64,000 bases of DNA, from contig NZ_OY762974.1 in assembly GCF_963667135.1 (NCBI RefSeq), positions 434,001-498,000 on the forward strand. Reading direction: 5' to 3'. The notes under the pieces were generated by a model that did not search any database, was not told where the DNA came from, and was given only the letters and a program-made list of their open reading frames with translations. A program made the position numbers and the translations under genes. Shown one piece after another: positions 1 to 9,728 of the stretch. This DNA comes from an uncultured Macellibacteroides sp. Lineage in GTDB: Bacteria > Bacteroidota > Bacteroidia > Bacteroidales > Tannerellaceae. Position 1 is the stretch's first letter, and each line of letters opens with the position of its first letter.

Positions 1-899
1 TTCTGAATCTTGTTGCCATTCATTTCAACTGCGAAAGCATGGTAATTCGGAAAAAAAGAGATATTTTCTTCCTCTGCAATTATTTTTGCTTTTTTATCAT
101 CTTCATAAAATTCTCCCGACTGAGCATTTCCTCCTCGTAGCGGTCCAAACTCTTTTTGCAAAGCACCTAGTTCCTTATAGGGTTTTACACCAATACGTCC
201 ACCCAGGTGTACTCTGACTTCAGAACTATTATTTCCTCCCAAAACCGGCCTATCATGTATCAATGCCACCTTCATTCCAAGTCTTGCAGCTGTAACGGCA
301 GCACTCATCCCGGCAATTCCACCACCTACAACAACCAGGTCGAAAGTACCTGCATTTTGGGGGATTTCAGAAATTCCAAGTTTTTCCTTTCTAAACAGAT
401 TTAACGACTTCATATCAGAGGGAGGTAACATAGCAGCATCTGTAGTAAAAAAGATTGCATCGCATCGGCCGTTAAAACCCGTAAGATCCTGCAGGCTAAT
501 TTTAGCCATTCCTTCTGAAATAGGAACTTTTCCGGCTAACTGCCATAACCATTTCTTCCCGGTAGCACCTAAAACGGAGGATAACTCCTCTCCATTTACT
601 GAAATCTTGAAACGTCCGGCCCCCTCTCCATCACTCCAGGGAGAGGTCCAATTGAATGTCCGGACATACACATAATAGACTCCCGACTCGCGAAAGGAAC
701 CTTCCGTAAATGCATTTTTTACAGGATTCCCCATCCCGTGCGCCATTAAATAAGGAGATCCCATTTGATCCATAAACTGCTGATCAACCACCCATCCGCC
801 TTTATACTTAAAGCTCTCGGCCTCAACAAGCAATTCTGCAGCTGATAAAACACCTCCAACTATTAATAAGAGACAAATAAGAATACTTCTTGTTTTCAT
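1..899 (-). CDS. Secreted FAD-dependent oxidoreductase, partial (C-terminus beyond window)
   Basis: About 299 residues are visible; the gene runs off the left edge. It starts at the ATG complementary to 897-899 with a hydrophobic signal peptide (residues 1-20). Residues about 22-155 form a beta-rich carbohydrate-binding-like segment (LLVEAESF near 23-30). A Rossmann nucleotide-binding motif VVVGGGIAGMSAA follows at about 189-201, then NNSSEVRVHLGG. This order matches the FAD-dependent oxidoreductase family (PF12831 type) frequent in Bacteroidetes PULs and sometimes mis-annotated as xanthan lyase. It is the last visible gene of the PUL 1 transcript, 8 bases after the 822-residue protein. The substrate is unknown; a redox step on a sugar is inference. 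The flavin fold call is firm, the function is not. Confidence 0.85.
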   Translation of the reverse strand, partial: MKTRSILICLLLIVGGVLSAAELLVEAESFKYKGGWVVDQQFMDQMGSPYLMAHGMGNPVKNAFTEGSFRESGVYYVYVRTFNWTSPWSDGEGAGRFKISVNGEELSSVLGATGKKWLWQLAGKVPISEGMAKISLQDLTGFNGRCDAIFFTTDAAMLPPSDMKSLNLFRKEKLGISEIPQNAGTFDLVVVGGGIAGMSAAVTAARLGMKVALIHDRPVLGGNNSSEVRVHLGGRIGVKPYKELGALQKEFGPLRGGNAQSGEFYEDDKKAKIIAEEENISFFPNYHAFAVEMNGNKIQ

Positions 900-907
900 A
901 ATTTATA

Positions 908-3376
908 TCAGTTATATTCCAACCACGTTTTAACCTCAGCATCCGAATCTGCAATAAACCGGATCCATTTTGCTTGAAATGAAGAGGGGAAATTATGTGT
1001 GAACTCCTCTCCTGCTTTTACAGGATATACAGCATACTTCATCCAATCGCCATTCCCTGTTGGATCGACCTCCACCGTAAAATGAATCGTTTTTGATTCT
1101 CTATGGGATAGTTTCAGAATTCTTTTATCATAGAATCCAATTAAATAAGGATCTGAAGCTTTGTTGGCCTGAACCTTCCTATTTACCCACGGTCCACCAT
1201 GCCCAGTCGGTTTTCCAAATTGCCATAAATCGTCTATAACTCCGGCCCAGACAGCCGCTTTCTTATCATCTGAGATAATTATATGCGGATTCTCAGAACT
1301 ATTTTGCAAATTAACGCCTGTAATTATAAGCATTCCTCTGTATGAAGCATAGTCATTTATCTTAAATTGATGTGACGAAACCGGACGAATTTTTGCAAAT
1401 CCATCTGCATTCTCTGCAGGCAATTCATAAAACGTACCGTGGCAATTTAATAAGTCTCTTTCAGTAGCTACTTCCCTGCAAATACGCAATTCTCCGTTAT
1501 TTGTTGCCGACGTAAATTTATCATCACCTAATGGCAACCGCCACCTTCGGCCTTTATCATCAACAAGTAAAACAGAACCTTCCTCGATGGAGACAACTTG
1601 TCGCGGTATTGCAAATTTATCTCGTATGAAGGAAGCGGTTTTCGGATCTTCTACCCGAACGAGCTGAAACTTATCTTTCATCTCATAATAACCGATTTCA
1701 GTTGTTTGACCATTTACGGTTGTATTAGCCAATACTCCTAAACTGCGTCTGTTATCACCAAGGCCGTATAACAAGCCTCCACAGCTATTGTTATCCTGTA
1801 CATCGGCAATTCCTTTAAACATTTTATCTGCATTGGTTAATCTAGCCTCTTTTGTTGTATAAGAGAATGTTACTGTAGCAATCGAATTTTTATTTGCTTT
1901 AACACGAATCCATTCTCCGGTCTCATTTTCTGTAAATGGAAGAAACAAAGCCGATCTGGCCCCAACCTCAACTACTTTCAATTGAGTCCAACCTTTATTC
2001 CCTGTTCTATCTACTTCAAAAAGAAATTGGACGCTCTGGTCCCCATCATTTTTTATCCACGCGCAACGCTCAGACCATCCTGAAAACAAAAACGGGTCGG
2101 AAAGCTCTCCGCCTTTTACAGATTCTTTAATCCAGACGGAACCTTCGGCTGTTGCAGGACCTAATTGATCCGGTTTATCCTCAGAAGTAAACCAAAGGTT
2201 TGAGTTTGATTGGCCGGGACCTTCTATACTACCCTTCACTTTTCGTTTATTCAGAAACTCCTTTTGAGCAGAATCATCGCATCCAAACACCAGTTGATCA
2301 TTCCATCTAGTAAAATCGCCAATAACTTTCAGATAAGCAGAACGAGGTCTGATACCGGAAGCATTTGAGGATTTGAAATTTTGAGGGAAATTCCAGAAAA
2401 GCCCATGCATTGTCATTAATAAATTTGGCTTAGACACTGTACCTATATCCCGTATTCGGGGCCATTCGGTATTCCAGCCATGAGCTCCGTCGTAACTATG
2501 GCTAGCTTTAGGTAACCGGTAAAAAGACCATTCGCCATTTTCTCGTACACCAAGAAGAACAGACTTATAATCCCAACCAGTACTCCATATAGGATCACTT
2601 TCCGGATTCTTATTTCCATAAATACCGCCCGGTCCTGTAACTTCGGTAAATTGATTACGCCTCACAAGTTTCCAATCCTTTCCATTCCATTCTGATAACG
2701 ATCCTGCCTCGATATTAAAATGGACAAGCGCCTCTTTGCTATCTTCTCCATTATTGGAATAAACTAAAACTCCCTGACCAGAATACATACCCTTCCCATG
2801 GCATCCGGGGAGAAGAGGACTAAACTGACCCGCGTCACTCTCTTTTCTCAATAGATTTCCGTCTTTAAACAGCGTTTTACCCTGAAGTGTATTTACATCA
2901 AATTCGTAAAACCCCTCTTCCATTGTTCCTGCATATATTTTATTTTGCGGGTCCGTTAAGTGTCTTGCCATTCCGGTATATCTCCCTGGATAATCCTTTA
3001 TGGATATTGTACGGACTTTACCTGCATCATCTATCGCATATGAACCAATGAAAAGCTGATTACTTTCTTTGTGAATCATCCGATTGGCAGGAGTCCCCCC
3101 CACACTCTCAGAACGAACTATCTGCCTGTAATCTTTTGTTACCTGATATAATTTATCAGAAGAACCAAATGGCAAATGAGGTCCGTAAGTTATCACCCAT
3201 AAGTTACCGGCCCAAGGAACTACCGCCCCTGTACCACACTCTCCTTCGTTATTATAATATGCCAACGAAGGATATATACCCGATATGGAATCCGGTTGTG
3301 AAACAGTTTCTTTTTGAGCACTGTAAACAGATAAAGAAACAAGTAGCAAACAACACAATGTTAATCTATTTCTCAT
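908..3376 (-). CDS. Large secreted PUL protein of unknown function with an internal duplication
   Basis: 822 residues with a signal peptide (about 1-20, ending YSAQ), so exported. I do not recognise the family with certainty. The N-terminal 380 residues are rich in Gly/Trp/Asp loops (GCHGKGMYSGQG near 191-202, TGPGGIYG near 247-254, TMHGLFWNFP near 322-331), as in a beta-propeller. Residues about 391-507 and 713-822 are homologous to each other: both hold W-x-F/T..G-P, then SDP-F/Y-L, then FEVD-x-TGN-x-G/D-W, then EWIR/KWIR, suggesting two beta-sandwich modules. No glycosidase or lyase motif is evident. It lies downstream of susC/susD behind a hairpin, in one transcript with the FAD oxidoreductase. 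A role in binding or cleaving the PUL substrate is inference. Confidence 0.8.
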   Translation of the reverse strand: MRNRLTLCCLLLVSLSVYSAQKETVSQPDSISGIYPSLAYYNNEGECGTGAVVPWAGNLWVITYGPHLPFGSSDKLYQVTKDYRQIVRSESVGGTPANRMIHKESNQLFIGSYAIDDAGKVRTISIKDYPGRYTGMARHLTDPQNKIYAGTMEEGFYEFDVNTLQGKTLFKDGNLLRKESDAGQFSPLLPGCHGKGMYSGQGVLVYSNNGEDSKEALVHFNIEAGSLSEWNGKDWKLVRRNQFTEVTGPGGIYGNKNPESDPIWSTGWDYKSVLLGVRENGEWSFYRLPKASHSYDGAHGWNTEWPRIRDIGTVSKPNLLMTMHGLFWNFPQNFKSSNASGIRPRSAYLKVIGDFTRWNDQLVFGCDDSAQKEFLNKRKVKGSIEGPGQSNSNLWFTSEDKPDQLGPATAEGSVWIKESVKGGELSDPFLFSGWSERCAWIKNDGDQSVQFLFEVDRTGNKGWTQLKVVEVGARSALFLPFTENETGEWIRVKANKNSIATVTFSYTTKEARLTNADKMFKGIADVQDNNSCGGLLYGLGDNRRSLGVLANTTVNGQTTEIGYYEMKDKFQLVRVEDPKTASFIRDKFAIPRQVVSIEEGSVLLVDDKGRRWRLPLGDDKFTSATNNGELRICREVATERDLLNCHGTFYELPAENADGFAKIRPVSSHQFKINDYASYRGMLIITGVNLQNSSENPHIIISDDKKAAVWAGVIDDLWQFGKPTGHGGPWVNRKVQANKASDPYLIGFYDKRILKLSHRESKTIHFTVEVDPTGNGDWMKYAVYPVKAGEEFTHNFPSSFQAKWIRFIADSDAEVKTWLEYN

Positions 3377-3400
3377 ACTATTATTAGAATTAAAAATACA

Positions 3401-3438
3401 AAGGCCTCTCTATTCAGTTTATTACATAAAGAGGCCTT
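3401..3438 (-). terminator. Hairpin between susD and the downstream PUL genes
   Basis: Arms AAGGCCTCT (3401-3409) and AGAGGCCTT (3430-3438) are perfect complements around a 20-base loop. On the minus strand the stem is followed by GTATTTTTAA, a short U tract. It probably lowers read-through from susCD into the 822-residue gene, a common arrangement in SusCD operons. Confidence 0.6.
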
Positions 3439-3457
3439 CAATTAAGTCATATCAAAA

Positions 3458-5158
3458 TTAATACCCTGGATTCTGACTAAGATTATCATTAATAAGCACC
3501 TCTTTGGTTGGTATAGGCCACAAATATTGCCTGTCATCCCAATTACGCTTCGATAAAACTGTAATCTGACCCGCAAGCTCCATCTCCGAGAAATCAGGAA
3601 TCCCATCTTCATCAATCTGAGGCGTTACAGGCCAAAACCATAAGCCTTTACTGGTAATCTTCTCCCGAAGCAAAGCTGCAGGATACAAAATTCCATAACT
3701 CTTATTTGTAAGGGCTTTCGTAGCTAAACGCCAGCGTACTAAATCCATATACCTCAATCCCTCTTTTGCAAATTCCATGCGTCTTTCGGCACGAACAATT
3801 TTACGCAAAGACGCTTGATCCAGATTTGTTACAGCCGGATAATCATTTATCGCTGCTTTATCCACGCCATAAGCTCGTGAGCGTACTTTGTTTATAGCTT
3901 CCAGCACGGACTCATCTATCTGATTAAGTTCTATTTTCGCCTCTGCATACATTAGCAACACATCAGCATATCGGATAATTATCTTATCAGGATCAGCATC
4001 CTTTCCATTTTCGAGCCACGATTCATCTACTCCTTTTTTCCATATCAACGCATTAAAAGATGCGTACTGTGCATTAGCCCGATTATCATTATTCTTCTGC
4101 ATTTTACCTGTTTTAAAATTTAATACTTCAAGAGCATCAGGATGAGGATCATACACAAAGCCTAAATGACGAGTACCAAATTCAACAATCGTAGCAGCAC
4201 ATCTGGGATCCCGGTTTTTAAAGGGTTCATGTGGATTAAAAAGAGGAGATTCATCAATTGGTTTGCCATCCGTACAGGTATAGGCAGCAAGTAAATCCCA
4301 CGAAGGATCCATAGCTGCCCATCCGCCCGGATTGCGTGAAATGGTATTCAATACTATTCCACCTCCTATGGTAACCTTGTTTGTTATTGAACGAGGTATA
4401 ACAAAAATAGATTCTTCCGAATTTCGGGTAGTGGTAAGAAAGAGATTCGAATAGCTTGGATGTAATTTATAAACATTCAGATCCATGCAAGCTTTCGCTG
4501 CATCAGATGCAACCGACCAATCCCCGTTGTATAAGGCAAACCGAGCCTTTAAAGCCAATGCAGCCCCTTTTGTTGCTCTTTGAGAACCCCCTGAATATTT
4601 TACAGGAAGTCCGGCTACAGCTTTATCAAAATCCGCATAAGTAGCCTTGATAATATCAGCCTTTGGTGTACGTCCAATGGTAAATGCTGTTTCAATATCA
4701 ACAACTTCAGTAAGATAAACTACATCGCCAAAATGTGAAACCAAACAGGCGTACATACAAGCACGCACAAAACTAGCCTCGGCTGTATATAAATCTATTT
4801 TAGATTGATTTATTCCTTTCGAAGCAGCCTTATCCATATTGGCCAATATCGTATTGGCTCGTGCAATCGCTTTATATTGGTTTGTCCACAACGAGGTAAC
4901 TGAACCATCTTGTCCATTCAGAGTTCCATTTACAATACTTGAATTTGTTTCCCTGTAAGTATAATCATCCGTCCACTCTTCACTATCCATTGGCCAGAAA
5001 ACATCCCGGTAAAGATCTTTGAGCGCCATCTCGATTTCAACTTCATTCGAATACCAATTTTCACTGGAACCTGCAGCCAGCGGATTAAGATCCAGATCAT
5101 TACAACTACTTACAAGAAGGACAACTCCTGCCAATAAAGTCCATATATATTTTTTCAT
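3458..5158 (-). CDS. SusD/RagB-family glycan-binding lipoprotein
   Basis: 566 residues. The lipoprotein signal peptide ends in LLVSSC with lipidated Cys19, then N-D-L-D-L-N-P, typical of SusD. TPR-like helices follow (AEASFVRACMYACLVSHFGDVVYL), and the C-terminal SusD signature is IIIRYADVLLMYAEAKIEL and RAERRMEFAKEGLRYMDLVRWR. It ends in a PIPTKEV...NP-GY tail as family members do. SusD proteins sit on the cell surface as a lid over the SusC barrel and capture the oligosaccharide. It lies 12 bases after the SusC gene, so the two are co-transcribed. The ligand cannot be told from sequence. Confidence 0.95.
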   Translation of the reverse strand: MKKYIWTLLAGVVLLVSSCNDLDLNPLAAGSSENWYSNEVEIEMALKDLYRDVFWPMDSEEWTDDYTYRETNSSIVNGTLNGQDGSVTSLWTNQYKAIARANTILANMDKAASKGINQSKIDLYTAEASFVRACMYACLVSHFGDVVYLTEVVDIETAFTIGRTPKADIIKATYADFDKAVAGLPVKYSGGSQRATKGAALALKARFALYNGDWSVASDAAKACMDLNVYKLHPSYSNLFLTTTRNSEESIFVIPRSITNKVTIGGGIVLNTISRNPGGWAAMDPSWDLLAAYTCTDGKPIDESPLFNPHEPFKNRDPRCAATIVEFGTRHLGFVYDPHPDALEVLNFKTGKMQKNNDNRANAQYASFNALIWKKGVDESWLENGKDADPDKIIIRYADVLLMYAEAKIELNQIDESVLEAINKVRSRAYGVDKAAINDYPAVTNLDQASLRKIVRAERRMEFAKEGLRYMDLVRWRLATKALTNKSYGILYPAALLREKITSKGLWFWPVTPQIDEDGIPDFSEMELAGQITVLSKRNWDDRQYLWPIPTKEVLINDNLSQNPGY

Positions 5159-5170
5159 TACATCTTCAAT

Positions 5171-8100
5171 TTAAAAGTTAACAGATACTCCTAGTAATAA
5201 AGAGGTAGTAATTGGATAAGAAGAAGATCCCATTTCCGGGTCCCAACCTTTAGGGAATTTACTCAGACAAAATAAATCATTTGCAGAAGCATAAAACCGG
5301 ATTTTATCAATACTAACTTTACTCGTCAACGATACAGGAAGTGTATAACCAAATGTAAGGTTCTTCAAACGGACATACCTGCCATTAAACAACCAAAAAT
5401 CAGACATGGCTTGATTGGATGATATGTTTGAACGGGTAAGACGTGGATACCGGGCCTTTGCATTCTCCACTTCAGATTTTAACGAGCTCCAATAATTTCC
5501 ATCCAAAATAGAAGGTATATTACCCCAGTTTTCGCCTAATGGCTCTATCATCATACTATTTAAACGGACCGGCTGACTTCCAACTCCCTGAAACGCCATA
5601 GAAAAATCAAAGCCTTTGTATTTTGCTGATACATTCCCTCCAAACATATAGCGTGGTAAAGATCCGCCAAGCAAAACCCGGTCATATTCGGAAGAAATTT
5701 TCCCGTCCGGTACACCGTCCGGTCCTGAAATGTCTTTATACTTTACATCTCCAACCTTCACATTATTATTTATCTTAGCCGAATTAGTTAAATCTTCCTG
5801 TGTTTGAAACAAACCCTCACTTACGTAACCATACCACTCATTAAACTGACTTCCCTTCATCTTCACCTGATCCCCTATAAACTGGGTTCCACCCAAATCT
5901 CCCATTTCTGAAAGGAAATCCGAAAAATTAATGGATATGTTGTAAATAAAATCGCCTGCCTTATCATTCCATCCAAGTTCGAGTTCGTACCCGTTTGTAC
6001 TCATTTTTCCGGTGTTTTTATCCGGATTATCAAAGCCAACATAATCAGGAATTTCCAATGCAAGCAACATATCCTTGGTTGTCTTATGATAATAGTCTCC
6101 GTTTAATCGTAATCTATTATCCAAAAACGAAAGATCCATACCAAGATCGAGTGATTCTGTGGTTTCCCACGAAATATTCTGAATTGCATATTGTTGCTGA
6201 GCTGCGGTTAGTTCTGATACAGCTATTCCATTTTGATAAAACAGGGCATTACTAAAGGCAATGGTAGCCTGATATGGATAATTTCCGATACGTTCGTTCC
6301 CTAATGTACCCCACGAAGCACGTAATTTTGCAAACGACAACCAGTTTAAATCAGCATCTTTCATAAAACTTTCCTCACTTAGTACCCATCCCGCAGAAAA
6401 AGAAGGAAATGAACCCCATCTATAGTCTTTATGAAAACGAGACGAACCGTCATAGCGAATATTAGCCTGTAAAAGATATTTATTTGCATAGGAATACATT
6501 ACCCGGCCAAACATAGACCGATAAGCAGTTTCATAGGCACTACCTCCATTGTCTCGTAATAAAAGGGGACCAAGATCCAGATAAGGATAATTGGTTAGCT
6601 CATACTGATCCCTTGATGCAAAAAGAGTTTCATTATATTGAAAATAGTTTTCGTAACCCATCATTATATTTAAGTCATGTTTTCCTAACGTTTTAAGATA
6701 AGTTGCGATAAACTGGGTAGTAACATTGTAACTATCATTCCGGTCCTCAGTTAACTTGGTAGTAGAATGTCCTTCGTAATATCCTCCGATGGTATTTGGA
6801 TCGTTTGCCAAAGTATAAGCGGCGGCAAGACTGAATGATTTAATTTTATCAAAGTTGTAAATCGGGGCAACAATACCCGATATTTTCAATCCTTCGATCG
6901 GGGTAAAATCAATGGAAGCTTTACCTCCTATCTGATTGTACCAGGAATCCTTGCTTCCACCATTCTCCATAATAGCATACGGATTCGAACCCGATTTACC
7001 TTCTGCCATCCGTCCGTCATCCCAAACAGCTGCATATACTGGTGCCGCAATTCGCATTCTGTTTATCGGGTCAAATACGGGTTGATGCGATTTCGATCTT
7101 TTAAAATTAAAATCCAGCGTAGCACCTAAATAGTTGTTAATCTTAAAGTCGTTATTAACACGCGCCATAAATCGCTCGTAATAGCGATCGGCATACAGAC
7201 CATCTGTCTTGTCGTATGTAACGGAAGCTTTTGTACGGACCGATTTACTCCCTCCTGCAATATTCAACGAGTGGGTTTGTCGGGGTGCAGAACCTTTTAA
7301 GATTAAATCAGTCCAATCAGTTATTGGATAATTATTCGGATCTGTGGCATTATATTTTATCCAGTTCTCCACCTGATCCTGAGAATAAGTTTGATACATG
7401 CCTCCGGCATTATTATCATTATAACGTAGCTCATTCGTCATCTCCAAAAAACGCTGTATGCCTACATATTCCGGTTGCTTGGTCGGGATTTCCCATCCAT
7501 ACTCAAAATTATAACCTAAAGTAAGGTCATTCTCACTTGCACGCTTTGTTGTTATCAGGATAACACCAGCAGCAGCTCTGGAGCCATAAATAGATGCAGA
7601 GGCAGCATCCTTTAGTACGGACATATTTTCTACATCGTTCGGATTTACCTGATTAATATCTCCGGGAACTCCGTCAACTATAACTAAAGGGCTTGAATCT
7701 CCGATTGTGGTAACACCCCTTATTTTAATATTTGTAGCCGTAGCACCAGGTGCACTATTATCTCTTGTTACCAATACTCCTGCCACTGCACCTTGTAAGG
7801 CAGTCGACAATTGCGTTGTTTTTCTTGAAGATAGCAAATCTCCTTGTAAGGAGGCAACTGCTCCCGTAAGATCTTTCTTTTTAACTGTACCATATCCAAC
7901 AACAACAACTTCATCCAATCCCTGACTATCAAGAACTAGCTGCACATTATAATGATCTGCCGATCCAACTTTCAGATTTGCTGAAACATACCCAACATAG
8001 GTAAGCAACAGATCGGCATTTAAAGGTACATCCAGAGAAAATTTACCCTCTAAATCAGTGATTGTTCCGTTGGTTGTGCCAGCTTCCACTACATTGGCTC

Positions 8101-8509
8101 CGATAACAGGAATACCGGTTTCATCGACGACAACCCCGGTAATTTTCTTTTTGGATTGAGTAGATTTAAGGTTATCCTTGGGAATAAGAGCAATCTGATG
8201 ATCCGTAATCTTATAGTGCAAATCGGTTGTTTTTAGCAACGCATCGAGAACATCCTCAATTTTCTGATTGTCTGCTTTTAAAGTAACTTGTTGACGCAAA
8301 TTCGTTTTTATTGCATCATAAAAAAATGTGTAATCACTTGCGGCCTCAATCTTCTTTATAGCTTCTGCCAAAGTGACTTTCGTAAGGGGGATGGTAATCC
8401 CTTCAGTATTCTCCATTGCAAAAATTTTGGCCGATGAAAAGAACATAAAAATGACGGCCAAAAGCAATAAACTGAATCTCCTTCTTATGAATATTCTTGT
8501 ATTATTCAT
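5171..8509 (-). CDS. SusC/RagA-family TonB-dependent outer-membrane transporter with STN domain
   Basis: I place the start at the ATG complementary to 8507-8509 (MNNTRIFIRRR..., followed by a good signal peptide); a longer frame reaches 8578 but adds residues with no signal character. Order: signal peptide, STN/secretin-TonB short domain (ITIPLTKVTLAEAIKKIE...), carboxypeptidase-D-like domain (ITGVVVDETGIPVIGANV), TonB box (DEVVVVGYGT), plug (VIVDGVPGDINQVNP, VLKDAASASIYGSRAAAGVI) and a long beta barrel ending in LLLGVSVNF. The STN domain is what couples SusC proteins to a FecR-type anti-sigma factor, and the fecR/ECF pair lies just upstream on the same strand. It would import the oligosaccharide captured by the adjacent SusD. 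Confidence 0.95.
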   Translation of the reverse strand: MNNTRIFIRRRFSLLLLAVIFMFFSSAKIFAMENTEGITIPLTKVTLAEAIKKIEAASDYTFFYDAIKTNLRQQVTLKADNQKIEDVLDALLKTTDLHYKITDHQIALIPKDNLKSTQSKKKITGVVVDETGIPVIGANVVEAGTTNGTITDLEGKFSLDVPLNADLLLTYVGYVSANLKVGSADHYNVQLVLDSQGLDEVVVVGYGTVKKKDLTGAVASLQGDLLSSRKTTQLSTALQGAVAGVLVTRDNSAPGATATNIKIRGVTTIGDSSPLVIVDGVPGDINQVNPNDVENMSVLKDAASASIYGSRAAAGVILITTKRASENDLTLGYNFEYGWEIPTKQPEYVGIQRFLEMTNELRYNDNNAGGMYQTYSQDQVENWIKYNATDPNNYPITDWTDLILKGSAPRQTHSLNIAGGSKSVRTKASVTYDKTDGLYADRYYERFMARVNNDFKINNYLGATLDFNFKRSKSHQPVFDPINRMRIAAPVYAAVWDDGRMAEGKSGSNPYAIMENGGSKDSWYNQIGGKASIDFTPIEGLKISGIVAPIYNFDKIKSFSLAAAYTLANDPNTIGGYYEGHSTTKLTEDRNDSYNVTTQFIATYLKTLGKHDLNIMMGYENYFQYNETLFASRDQYELTNYPYLDLGPLLLRDNGGSAYETAYRSMFGRVMYSYANKYLLQANIRYDGSSRFHKDYRWGSFPSFSAGWVLSEESFMKDADLNWLSFAKLRASWGTLGNERIGNYPYQATIAFSNALFYQNGIAVSELTAAQQQYAIQNISWETTESLDLGMDLSFLDNRLRLNGDYYHKTTKDMLLALEIPDYVGFDNPDKNTGKMSTNGYELELGWNDKAGDFIYNISINFSDFLSEMGDLGGTQFIGDQVKMKGSQFNEWYGYVSEGLFQTQEDLTNSAKINNNVKVGDVKYKDISGPDGVPDGKISSEYDRVLLGGSLPRYMFGGNVSAKYKGFDFSMAFQGVGSQPVRLNSMMIEPLGENWGNIPSILDGNYWSSLKSEVENAKARYPRLTRSNISSNQAMSDFWLFNGRYVRLKNLTFGYTLPVSLTSKVSIDKIRFYASANDLFCLSKFPKGWDPEMGSSSYPITTSLLLGVSVNF

Positions 8510-8607
8510 ATCTTTGTATAAATTTAAAGTTAACATTATGTGAACCAGCATCAAACGGGCATTTGTTAAATGGCTCACGTTGAAATTTTAAAGTGGAAGT
8601 AGTTCCG

Positions 8608-8635
8608 AAAGGCATAGTCTATCAGCTATGCCTTT
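8608..8635 (-). terminator. Hairpin between fecR-like gene and susC
   Basis: Arms AAAGGCATAG (8608-8617) and CTATGCCTTT (8626-8635) are complementary. The T run (8632-8640) is on the plus strand, so as a terminator for the minus-strand fecR transcript it is weak. It may separate the regulator transcript from the strongly expressed susC transcript or act as a leader structure. Confidence 0.45.
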
Positions 8636-8663
8636 TTTTTATCATATCATTTACATAGGCATT

Positions 8664-9665
8664 TCATTTTAAAGGTTCTACATTTTTTATTGTCACCACA
8701 TTATTTTTATCAAAAGAATAGGATATAGGATTAATACTTGCCATAATTCGAAGTATTACCTCAAGAGGTTCTTGCTTTATTGTAAATGTATAAGCCTGAG
8801 ACGAAGAAAGCGTAGGATCTAATAGTATGTCAACATGATACCATTTTTCAAGATATCTTACGATGTATTCAAGCGGCTTTGCTTCGAAAGTAATTGAAGA
8901 ATTTGCCCAGAAAGATTCAAAATTCACATCGTCTTTTAAGAAAGTAAGCTCGCGAGAAGTCTTACAATAATTGGCCACCTGTCCGGGTATCATATATTTT
9001 TCTTCTTTGCAATTATTCTTAAAGACAGAAACAGATCCTTCTAGCAATGCAATCTTAACATCCTTATTCTCAGGATAAGCATTAATATTAAATTTTGTAC
9101 CATATACTTTTGTACAAACATCGGAAGTATAAACGATAAAAGGCTTGTTGGGGTCTTTTGTTACAGAAAAGAAGGCTTCTCCTGAAAGTTTCACCTCTCT
9201 TGATTTTTCAAAAGCAGAATAATAGGTCAGAGTTGTTCCATTATTCAGCCAAACCTCGGAACTATCCGGCAAAATAACTTTAGATTTACCACTCATAGAT
9301 AAATAGGTTAAGGCCTTTGGTGTTTCACGGTTAAATTCCGCGCCGAGATAATAACTAAAGCCAATGGTAACCAAGATAAACAGCAGGGCGACCATGCCTG
9401 CCAGCCTTAAGTATGAGAATGAAAACGTATACTGTTTTTTTGCAGAACGATGCATTTTTTGTTGCATTTCATTCCAATAGTAGGATAAATCGGGATTATA
9501 CTCACTTGATTCTTCCCTTACTTTATTCCAAACATCTTGCAGTTCAGCAAAAAGAAGGCGATTATCTGCATTAAGCATCCATTGCTCGAACATTCTATCG
9601 GATTGCTCATCTGTTTCTTTTTTCAGACGGGCAAGAATCAGTTTCCAGGGTATACTTTTTTTCAT
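8664..9665 (-). CDS. FecR-family anti-sigma factor
   Basis: The preferred start is the ATG complementary to 9663-9665 (MKKSIPWKLIL...); an in-frame ATG at 9692 would add nine residues. Order: cytoplasmic N-terminal region that binds sigma, one membrane helix (LRLAGMVALLFILVTIGF), the FecR periplasmic domain (VILPDSSEVWLNNGTTLTY...GEAFFSV...VYGTKFNINAY) and a C-terminal DUF4974-like segment (ITFEAKPLEYIVRYLEKWY). Family role: holds the ECF sigma factor at the inner membrane until the STN domain of the loaded SusC signals. It is 63 bases from the sigma gene and directly upstream of susC, so it is the cognate regulator of PUL 1. Confidence 0.93.
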   Translation of the reverse strand: MKKSIPWKLILARLKKETDEQSDRMFEQWMLNADNRLLFAELQDVWNKVREESSEYNPDLSYYWNEMQQKMHRSAKKQYTFSFSYLRLAGMVALLFILVTIGFSYYLGAEFNRETPKALTYLSMSGKSKVILPDSSEVWLNNGTTLTYYSAFEKSREVKLSGEAFFSVTKDPNKPFIVYTSDVCTKVYGTKFNINAYPENKDVKIALLEGSVSVFKNNCKEEKYMIPGQVANYCKTSRELTFLKDDVNFESFWANSSITFEAKPLEYIVRYLEKWYHVDILLDPTLSSSQAYTFTIKQEPLEVILRIMASINPISYSFDKNNVVTIKNVEPLK

Positions 9666-9728
9666 ATTGAGAGTCTCTTTCCAATGAGACACATCAAAAA
9701 AAAGAAACCCTAATGCCTGATAAATAAT

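Noticed and set aside
5171..8509. Possible frameshift or truncation in the long SusC gene
   Set aside because: Reading through all domains from STN to the final barrel strand shows an intact frame.
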